From a virus: a DNA stretch of 64,000 bases. The first letter of the stretch is position 1; every line of letters starts with the position of its first letter. A program made the position numbers and the translations under genes. The stretch is taken from positions 16,183 through 80,182 of IMG/VR virus record IMGVR_UViG_3300033149_006612. One strand, written 5' to 3'. Shown one piece after another: positions 28,872-35,459 of this stretch. The notes under the pieces were generated by a model. It made no database searches. It was not told where the DNA came from and worked only from the letters and a program-made list of their open reading frames with translations.

Positions 28872-30308
28872 ATGTTCGTAACCAATGTTGACGCATTCGA
28901 CCGGAGGACATTCGAGGACATCGCTCCCCGGTCCAGCAAGGTGGAGGACATCCGGTCCTCCGCCGAATATTCCGAATACGGAGACCTGCTAGAGGATCTC
29001 ATGGTTGACGGCTTCGGCTCCCTGTACAAATACGCCCCCCGGGTTCTGGAAGACGTCCCACCGGAACGGATTCTCTCCAAGCGGGTCATTGAACAGTGGC
29101 AACAGTTACCGGAATGGCAGCAGTTCCGGAAGTTCACCGTAGGTGACGAGATCGTCAGTATGGGAGCCGTAGACGCCGTGTACCGGGTGTTCAAGGAGAT
29201 GCCGGTCGAGGTTAAACGACGCCAACGGGAACTCCAGGACTTCTCGGATCGGCTGACCGAAATGTTGAATTCCGACGATACTGATTTTGGTAGTGACGAA
29301 TTCAAGGATGCGGTAACCGACATGGTCGAAGCCGGTAATAGGGTGGATCAAGCCCTGGATGCCGACGAGGACCGGATACGAAAATTGTGCCGGGTGGCAC
29401 TTCGAGAGGCCGCGGATGAGGCAGAGATCGAGGGAAAGGCAATGCTGGCACTCGGTTTTGATGACTCTACCGGGGAACTTAACGGTTCCCACAAGGACGA
29501 TCGAATCAAAATAGCCAGCATGCTGCAGAACAATCCCAAGCTTCGAGAAATCGTTAAACTCGCCGGTCGATTCTGCTATGTGGCGGATAAAAAGCAGCGG
29601 GAGAAATCCGAATACGCCCGGTCCCAGGTATCCGGTATTGAATTCGGAGACGACCTGCAGCGGGTAACCCCCTCCGATATGGCCCTCCTGTCCGATAAAG
29701 ACTTAGAGGAATTGTTCTGGCTGAAGTACATCGAATCAGGACTCCAGCTCTACAAGATCACCGGCACCGAGACCCTAGGTAAAGGACCCGTCGTGATAAT
29801 GGTCGACTGTTCCGGTAGTATGGCGGGTCAGAAGGATATATGGGCAAAAGCCATGGCCCTAGCGGGTTATTCCATAGCCCGGAAGCAAAACCGGGACTTC
29901 GCCTTTCTGTTATACAACACCGAGGTCAGGAAACAGATCTACCTTAAATCCGGCACCGGCAAACGGAACATGACCGGTCTGGCCGAGATTCTATCATCCG
30001 GCGTCGGCGGTGGTACCGATTTCGAAGTTCCCATCACATACGCCATGCGGGAGGTCCTAACCAGGTCCGAATTTACCAAGGCCGACATCATCTTCATCTC
30101 GGACGGTTACTACATGATCGGTGACGACTGGTTCCGGGATTATCAAACCCGAAAGGACGGTATGGAATTCGCGTTCTGGGGAATTCAAATCGGCCCCAGG
30201 CTGAGAGGTATGGACGCGTTGGATAGACTGAGCGACGACGTGGTTTACCTGGACGGTGACATCCTGGCCAATCAGGACCGGGCTTTTGACATGGCCTTTA
30301 CCATCTAA
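28872..30308 (+). CDS. VWA-domain partner of the MoxR ATPase
   Basis: 478 residues from ATG 28872 behind GAGGAGG; an upstream in-frame start would overlap the MoxR gene. The N-terminal 270 residues are helical and charged. The C-terminal von Willebrand A domain has the MIDAS motif DCSGS at about residues 311-315, a conserved threonine in GGGTDFE and an aspartate in FISDGYY. This is the usual MoxR-VWA gene pair. The VWA domain likely recognises the target that the ATPase remodels. Confidence 0.88.
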   Translation: MFVTNVDAFDRRTFEDIAPRSSKVEDIRSSAEYSEYGDLLEDLMVDGFGSLYKYAPRVLEDVPPERILSKRVIEQWQQLPEWQQFRKFTVGDEIVSMGAVDAVYRVFKEMPVEVKRRQRELQDFSDRLTEMLNSDDTDFGSDEFKDAVTDMVEAGNRVDQALDADEDRIRKLCRVALREAADEAEIEGKAMLALGFDDSTGELNGSHKDDRIKIASMLQNNPKLREIVKLAGRFCYVADKKQREKSEYARSQVSGIEFGDDLQRVTPSDMALLSDKDLEELFWLKYIESGLQLYKITGTETLGKGPVVIMVDCSGSMAGQKDIWAKAMALAGYSIARKQNRDFAFLLYNTEVRKQIYLKSGTGKRNMTGLAEILSSGVGGGTDFEVPITYAMREVLTRSEFTKADIIFISDGYYMIGDDWFRDYQTRKDGMEFAFWGIQIGPRLRGMDALDRLSDDVVYLDGDILANQDRAFDMAFTI

Positions 30309-30352
30309 CCCGTCAATGAAAACAAATCTCAACCATGGAATCCGTTAATGAA

Positions 30353-30374
30353 GCCGGGGAAGGATGTCCCCGGC
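30353..30374 (+). repeat. 8-bp stem-loop between VWA gene and next gene
   Basis: GCCGGGGA and TCCCCGGC pair around AGGATG. It is placed, like the elements at 27688 and 31664, in the gap before the next ribosome site. No U tract follows. Confidence 0.5.
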
Positions 30375-30400
30375 AAAGCCCATCATCGAGGAGAAAGACG

Positions 30401-31633
30401 ATGAAACAAAAAGAGGAAATCAAGCGAACAATCGCAGAACAGGCGAACGGCCTCCCCATACTGGGCCACCTGGTCTGGTGGACCGTCCACAAGGTGGAAA
30501 TCCCCAGACTGGACTTGGAAGACCTGCTCGCGAAGACCGTCGGCATTCAATACATGCCCACCGAGCACCGGAAGGCTAAAGCTCTCAAGAGGGGCTTAGA
30601 ATCGATGAGGGAAGCTGGCCTGCTGGACCTCATCCGTGATGACAAGGTCATGACGGCTTATCAGATCACCGATAAGATGATCGACGTCAAGGAGGTCAAG
30701 GCCGACTACCGCCGCAAGGCCGCGGTCCAATTCGTGAAGCGGGGAGACGGGGTCCCGATGGGTGGGGAAATCCGGGTATACGGTGATGTGGACAGGAAGG
30801 AGGTCCAAGAACGGTTGGACCACTACCTGCAGGTGTACACCGCCGATGACATCCGAATGATCCTCAAGGCATATGTCAGAGACAATGCCGGGATCAACCT
30901 GAATGAGAACGGCCTCCTCTACTTCGTCCCCGAGCCTGAGGTAGTTGACGTCATGAAGGTTTTCCTGGAAGCCGTCGGTGGTGACCTTGGGCTCTCCCCG
31001 GTTACCGACACCGAATACGTCAAGACCAACATGGTCACTCGGATTCGTGATGAACTGGAGGCCGAAATCGAATCGGCCGCCGAGGAGGTCAAGAGGATGA
31101 GCAGCAGCAAGTTCACCAGAGGACTGACCTTCAAAGCCCGGTTAAAGGAATTCGCCGCTCTCAAGAACAGATGTGAGACGTACAGCGAGCTACTGAAGTT
31201 GGATGCCGAGACCATGATTCAGAAGGTGTCCGAGCTCCAGGAATCGGTAGAGGATTCCCTAATGGGAATCCACGTGGATTACCCCCAGATGAAGGAGTTC
31301 CCCTATGGCACCCGGGTCAGATACACCGGCGACGCCCCTAAACTGCTCATCAACCTTAACGGCAGCACTACCGGAACGGTAATCGGGTATCTCAATTCCA
31401 AGACCGGGAAACAATACGTCAAAGTTCGGTTCGATACTAAAGATATCAAGGTCATCCGGCCGATTGCACCGGGCAACCTGGAGATCACCGAACGCGCCGT
31501 GGAAACCGATCTGACGGAGATGGATGAGGATCAATTGCTGGCCAGGTTCGAAGTCTCCCCCGGCTGGTACCAGATCCCCGGTCACACCAAAAAAGTCCGG
31601 AAGGCGGAAGCCGTTCAATTACTGAAAGCGTAA
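30401..31633 (+). CDS. Third member of MoxR-VWA cassette, unknown
   Basis: 410 residues from ATG 30401 behind GAGGAG. The N-terminal part has winged-helix-like features (RGLESMREAGLLDLIRDD). A long helical region with coiled-coil character occupies the centre (EIESAAEEVKRMSSSKFTRG). The C-terminal part has a small beta domain (YGTRVRYTGDAP... VKVRFDTKDIKVIRP) like a KOW or SH3 fold. Genes of this size commonly accompany phage MoxR-VWA pairs. No enzyme motif seen. Confidence 0.6.
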   Translation: MKQKEEIKRTIAEQANGLPILGHLVWWTVHKVEIPRLDLEDLLAKTVGIQYMPTEHRKAKALKRGLESMREAGLLDLIRDDKVMTAYQITDKMIDVKEVKADYRRKAAVQFVKRGDGVPMGGEIRVYGDVDRKEVQERLDHYLQVYTADDIRMILKAYVRDNAGINLNENGLLYFVPEPEVVDVMKVFLEAVGGDLGLSPVTDTEYVKTNMVTRIRDELEAEIESAAEEVKRMSSSKFTRGLTFKARLKEFAALKNRCETYSELLKLDAETMIQKVSELQESVEDSLMGIHVDYPQMKEFPYGTRVRYTGDAPKLLINLNGSTTGTVIGYLNSKTGKQYVKVRFDTKDIKVIRPIAPGNLEITERAVETDLTEMDEDQLLARFEVSPGWYQIPGHTKKVRKAEAVQLLKA

Positions 31634-31663
31634 AAGGGATGTGTTTCTTCCTGGTAATGCGGA

Positions 31664-31697
31664 GGAAGGTCGGTCGTCCAAGAGCGGCCGACCTTCC
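31664..31697 (+). repeat. 13-bp stem-loop after third cassette gene
   Basis: GGAAGGTCGGTCG pairs with CGGCCGACCTTCC (one G-T) around an 8-base loop. It lies 30 bases after the stop of the 30401-31633 gene. No T tract follows, so it could be a partial terminator or an RNA-stability element. Confidence 0.55.
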
Positions 31698-31765
31698 GAA
31701 TTCGTGGGAGCACAACGAAGAATCAAGGCCGCCTTTCCCTCCCAAGAGAAATCAAGGAGATCGAA

Positions 31766-31867
31766 ATGGAAATCGTAATCGCTACGTTAATAGCAACTGC
31801 AGTGGTAATACCGATCTGGGCATCGGTAAGCAAGATCAGAGACATTATGGAGGACATTAAACGTTAA
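31766..31867 (+). CDS. 33-residue single-helix membrane peptide
   Basis: ATG 31766 follows AAGGAG with good spacing. The peptide MEIVIATLIATAVVIPIWAS is one hydrophobic helix followed by a short charged amphipathic tail (VSKIRDIMEDIKR). It is the last gene of the plus-strand operon, just before a bidirectional terminator. It resembles small phage membrane regulators in size, but the role is unknown. Confidence 0.6.
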   Translation: MEIVIATLIATAVVIPIWASVSKIRDIMEDIKR

Positions 31868-31873
31868 AAGAGA

Positions 31874-31901
31874 AAGAGGGGGGCGTCATGGCCCCCCTCT
31901 T
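31874..31901. terminator. Bidirectional terminator between convergent operons
   Basis: AAGAGGGGGGC and GCCCCCCTCTT form an 11-bp stem around GTCATG. On the minus strand it is followed by a T-rich run (TTTCTCTTTT), a good intrinsic terminator for the late operon; on the plus strand it ends the early operon, with a weaker downstream tract. Confidence 0.8.
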
Positions 31902-31902
31902 A

Positions 31903-32778
31903 CTAAAACAGCAGCTTTTTGATTAATCCCAAGTCCCAGCCGATCATGACGGCCACACCCGGTCCAAGCTTCCCGTCCCCCCCTAACACCATACCTCCAC
32001 CGACCATGACGTCCGGCACCACCCGCTCCCAGAATAGTTTCCTTTCATAGGATGAAATAAGCTCAGCCTGAACCCTGCTCTCAATCCGACCGGCCATAAA
32101 CGCGTCTTCCCAACCCCGGCTGGAGCTCTTCCACCGATCCTTCAATTTGACCATGTCCTTGAAGCTTCGATCCTTCAAAATCATCTCACGGGTTTGATTC
32201 TCAACGATCAGGTTGAGATCGGCTATCCTCCCCTGAAATAGACCGACCTGGTCACGGAGGTTGGTCGTTTCCTCCAACGAGAAGACGAAACCACGCATGG
32301 CCGGTTCATTCGCCCTATAGACGTCGTCGGTCACAGAATAGTTAACTTCGGACCCGGCCTGCTGTGGATACAGTTGAACTACCAAGGTTTCAGCCGTCCG
32401 GGCGAGGTCGTCCGGCATCATCTCCTCAACTTTTCCCACGGCATCTGCCAAGGCGGTCTGCAACCGGTTGACGTCCGTCTGTAGCCGTCGAATCCGGTCC
32501 AAGGCCCCCCTCCTTTCGGCCCGAAGACCGGCTATCACCTCCTCACGCGCAGCCAGATCAAGTATAAATCTCCTCTCGGCCTCCCCGGCTGCCCGCTTCT
32601 GCCGATCGGCCTCCTCTACCGCCGATCGGACCGCCTCCCGCTGCGCCTTCAATCTATCTTTCAGATCTGCTATCTGTCTGTCGGTGAAATATCTGACGGA
32701 GAAATAAGTCCCGGCCACGGCCAGGACCGCTCCCAGTATAAAGACCGACAGATAACCCCGAAATTGCTTGCTTACCAT
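31903..32778 (-). CDS. Membrane-anchored coiled-coil protein (spanin-like candidate)
   Basis: 291 residues. An N-terminal membrane helix (YLSVFILGAVLAVAGTYF, residues 9-26) is followed by a long coiled coil (about 30-125) rich in Glu, Arg and Ala, then a mixed domain and a glycine-rich end (VMVGGGMVLGGDGKLGPG). Last gene of the late operon, overlapping the lytic transglycosylase gene by seven bases. The topology and place suggest an i-spanin or other lysis accessory, but it is longer than typical spanins. Confidence 0.5.
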   Translation of the reverse strand: MVSKQFRGYLSVFILGAVLAVAGTYFSVRYFTDRQIADLKDRLKAQREAVRSAVEEADRQKRAAGEAERRFILDLAAREEVIAGLRAERRGALDRIRRLQTDVNRLQTALADAVGKVEEMMPDDLARTAETLVVQLYPQQAGSEVNYSVTDDVYRANEPAMRGFVFSLEETTNLRDQVGLFQGRIADLNLIVENQTREMILKDRSFKDMVKLKDRWKSSSRGWEDAFMAGRIESRVQAELISSYERKLFWERVVPDVMVGGGMVLGGDGKLGPGVAVMIGWDLGLIKKLLF

Positions 32779-33437
32779 TTAACCGTCTTCCAAAGCTTAA
32801 AGATCTTATGGACGTAATCCCGGTTTTCCCGGAACGCCTCCTCACCCCGGTTCGAGCACTCCTCCACACAGCCGAACCACATATCCCTTTCACAATGCCT
32901 CAGCCTGGGTTCATGACGTTTCCTCCCATCGAGCAACTGCTGATCCTTCCGAACCCAACCCAAACCCCCGTTGTAAGAGGAATAGACGAATGCCCAATGG
33001 TGATCTGTATCTGCCCCCACGGTTCTCTCCCATAACCACCTGTCATAGAGGATAATCGCCCGGATGGACCAGACCGGATTGAACCTCGGATCCGGATCTT
33101 CGAATCCCTGAAGGGAGGGGAACAGTTCGATGATCCAGTCCCGGGTCTTCGGCATAAACTGACCCAGGCCCGCTGCGCCGATACGGTTCTCGGCATCCGA
33201 CTTAAACCAGGATTCCTGTTGGATCTGAGGAGGAAATCTCGTGGTATCCACCTGCAAGCCCCAGTTGGTGTAGGCCTCGGCCTTAATGATCCGGGCATAC
33301 TTCCAATAATCTCTCGGAGGCTCTTCCTTGGCCTCAGGTTGCCCTATGGCTATTATATTCGCCACCCATGCGCTCAAGGCCAAGGAGAGTACCATCCTGC
33401 GTCCGGATGATATGTGTGAGATCGTAGATGTGGCCAT
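32772..33437 (-). CDS. Lytic transglycosylase endolysin (SLT domain)
   Basis: 221 residues. A hydrophobic N-terminal segment (MVLSLALSAWVANIIAIG) may be a signal-arrest-release helix or signal peptide. The SLT domain has the catalytic glutamate in QIQQESWFKSDA, the GAAGLGQFMP motif, and the downstream FVYSSYNGGLGWV. It would cleave the glycan backbone of peptidoglycan at lysis. The ATG at 33437 lacks a strong ribosome site; MVLSLALSAW 14 codons later is an alternative. The gene is next to a holin-like and a spanin-like gene. Confidence 0.82.
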   Translation of the reverse strand: MATSTISHISSGRRMVLSLALSAWVANIIAIGQPEAKEEPPRDYWKYARIIKAEAYTNWGLQVDTTRFPPQIQQESWFKSDAENRIGAAGLGQFMPKTRDWIIELFPSLQGFEDPDPRFNPVWSIRAIILYDRWLWERTVGADTDHHWAFVYSSYNGGLGWVRKDQQLLDGRKRHEPRLRHCERDMWFGCVEECSNRGEEAFRENRDYVHKIFKLWKTVKW

Positions 33438-33525
33438 CTTGTACCGTCCAGGATTCTACCGATACGCCTTCTACCCACTCCGGATGTTTCAGCGTCGGGT
33501 TTTGCGTGTTTTATGGTCCTATGTG

Positions 33526-33849
33526 TTAAGGTCCACCGATATTGGCCATAACTCCGAGGATTAAAGCCCCATAGATAAACGCCCTCAGTACACATACCCC
33601 GGCAATGATGACCGCATCCGGAAGGCTGTTATCGTCCCGTTCAATCATCGCCTTGACGTCTATATACCCGAATGCTGATTTCCACAGTATGTGTGCCAGC
33701 ACAAACGCCAACGTGCCGAGAAACAGCCTCCAGCCCCCGGCTAAAACCAGTCTGAAGTCGAAAAAGAAAATCGACGCAGCCAGGATCAGCCATACCGGCC
33801 AAAGCCTAATCAGTTCACGCTTTACCCTGTCAAGTAACTCCTTCACCAT
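33526..33849 (-). CDS. Holin-like membrane protein
   Basis: 107 residues from ATG 33849 behind AAAGGAG; the longer frame upstream overlaps another gene and lacks a ribosome site. Three hydrophobic helices are seen: LWPVWLILAASIFFF, GWRLFLGTLAFVLAHILW and AVIIAGVCVLRAFIYGALIL. The short charged N-terminus and three helices fit a three-helix holin. The neighbouring transglycosylase gene supports a role in timed membrane lesion formation. Confidence 0.6.
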   Translation of the reverse strand: MVKELLDRVKRELIRLWPVWLILAASIFFFDFRLVLAGGWRLFLGTLAFVLAHILWKSAFGYIDVKAMIERDDNSLPDAVIIAGVCVLRAFIYGALILGVMANIGGP

Positions 33850-33850
33850 C

Positions 33851-34189
33851 CTACTCTCCTTTTTCATGTCGAATAATGATTTCAATCCGCTGGCAGGATG
33901 CTGGAACGCTGACCACCACCTCTCGGCATCCGTCGTCCGGCGGTGACGGTTTTGATCCTTTAGGTTTTTTCGGCCGTTTTGGCTTCTTGGGTGGTTCCGG
34001 CATACCCAGAATCCCCCTGGCTTCGGCCATGGTACCTCCGAATTCATACCACTCCGGCTTAGCCACACCCCCGGTGCCGAGCCCGATCGGCATTCCTACT
34101 TTAAATTTAAACCGGTCATCATCCTTCAGGATGTCACCGTTACCCTCATAGACGATGTCTCCGTCGGAGCATCTGATCTTATACTTCAT
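33851..34189 (-). CDS. Hypothetical protein with basic proline linker
   Basis: 112 residues. It has an N-terminal beta-rich part (MKYKIRCSDGDIVYEGNG), a central lysine/proline linker of about 20 residues (PEPPKKPKRPKKPK), and a short C-terminal segment with two cysteines (DDGCREVVVSVPASCQRI). Located between the fibre genes and the holin. Function unknown. Confidence 0.55.
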   Translation of the reverse strand: MKYKIRCSDGDIVYEGNGDILKDDDRFKFKVGMPIGLGTGGVAKPEWYEFGGTMAEARGILGMPEPPKKPKRPKKPKGSKPSPPDDGCREVVVSVPASCQRIEIIIRHEKGE

Positions 34190-34240
34190 CTCCTTCTACC
34201 TCCTTGAGGCCTATTCGACCACAACATATAAAAGTTCAAA

Positions 34241-35452
34241 TCAGTCACCCCCCGTTACAATCGGTGTGGGTGGCGTTTTCCGTACCATGTTCTCAATCAT
34301 AAACGCCATGCGACGTCTTCTGACTTCTTCGATGGGTGCTTCCTCATCCGGCGTATCGATGAACGGTTCCTCATCCCCCTGCAGCAACAGTACCGTCGTA
34401 CCGCCGGAGCCGGGGCACGGACCCGCTTCATTCGTTATTCCACACCTTACCGACACCGACGTCGACGGTGTAAAATTACCTGTAATGCCACCGTCTCCGC
34501 CGTTTATAATGTGGACTTCGTCAACCTCTCCGATGAGAAAATTCCCCGGATCGTCAGCATCCTCGGCCCCCACCAGTACAGCGTTTGCACCCGTGTTGTT
34601 CGTCGTCCCTGCAAAGGTTCCGCTGTCCTCCGCTATACCGTCGATGTATAGCGTTACCGTATTATCGCCGGTCCGCACAACCGCGACATGGTGCCATTCA
34701 CCGTCTGCTATGTTCGTCGTCCCTGTAAGTTCAAACGCTGTCGTCGTTCCATCCGTCGAGGCTCTAAATACGGCCACGCCGTCTTCAATCACCAGTTCCC
34801 AGCCGAGATCGCCTGCCGTCCAATTCGTAATCAGTGCTCCGTCACCTTCGGTCTTACACCACAGCATGATCACAAAATCGCCGTCAAACTGAAAATCGGT
34901 TGACGGCGACGGCGTTACCTCTATATAGCTGGCACCGTCGAACACAATCGAACCGTCACCCGTCTTCGGCGTCGACGTGTTCTGGCTGACGGAGCCTGCC
35001 GAAGTATCGATCTCTTCCGGGGTAAACGAATCCGACGTATACCTCGCCGTTCCGTTTATGATCCGTGCCTGCGTTATCCATCCATCGATACCATAGTCAC
35101 CACCGGCACCGTCGAGATGGAACAGTCGAAGTAGCCCTGAGTAATCCCCGATAGACTGCGCACTTACTACCTCCGCTACTTTGTTCCCATCTATGTACAT
35201 CCGCCATGTATTCACGGATCTGGTCACCGCGAAGTGATACCATGTGTCCAGCGATACACCGGCTGACGTTTTACTTATTATCGACACCCCATCAACATAA
35301 AAATGCCACGCATCAGCCGAACTGTCATACATGCACCCCCACCAGTTGCCGGAGTCCTGCCGCTGGGTCCAGAAATAATTCTCATCATTACCGTTCCAGG
35401 CATTGAACCTCACGTAACATTCAATCGTGAAATCGCCGGATCCTCCGCCCAA
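34241..35452 (-). CDS. C-terminal LamG part of a tail fibre (frame-shifted fragment)
   Basis: 403 residues, with only a TTG as possible start. It opens inside a LamG/concanavalin-like domain (GGGSGDFTIECYVRFNAW) without the first strands, then a second LamG domain (GDFVIMLWCKTEGDG... WHHVAVVRTGD), then a proline- and arginine-containing tail. The frame is open seven codons upstream of any start and matches the end of the 938-residue ORF in a +1 relation. Best read as the 3' half of one fibre gene broken by a frameshift and small deletion. Confidence 0.6.
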   Translation of the reverse strand: MGGGSGDFTIECYVRFNAWNGNDENYFWTQRQDSGNWWGCMYDSSADAWHFYVDGVSIISKTSAGVSLDTWYHFAVTRSVNTWRMYIDGNKVAEVVSAQSIGDYSGLLRLFHLDGAGGDYGIDGWITQARIINGTARYTSDSFTPEEIDTSAGSVSQNTSTPKTGDGSIVFDGASYIEVTPSPSTDFQFDGDFVIMLWCKTEGDGALITNWTAGDLGWELVIEDGVAVFRASTDGTTTAFELTGTTNIADGEWHHVAVVRTGDNTVTLYIDGIAEDSGTFAGTTNNTGANAVLVGAEDADDPGNFLIGEVDEVHIINGGDGGITGNFTPSTSVSVRCGITNEAGPCPGSGGTTVLLLQGDEEPFIDTPDEEAPIEEVRRRRMAFMIENMVRKTPPTPIVTGGD

Positions 35453-35459
35453 CTGCCAG

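Noticed and set aside
31664-31697. Terminator after the MoxR-VWA cassette
   Set aside because: The strong stem lacks a U tract and another gene with a good ribosome site follows, so full termination is unlikely.
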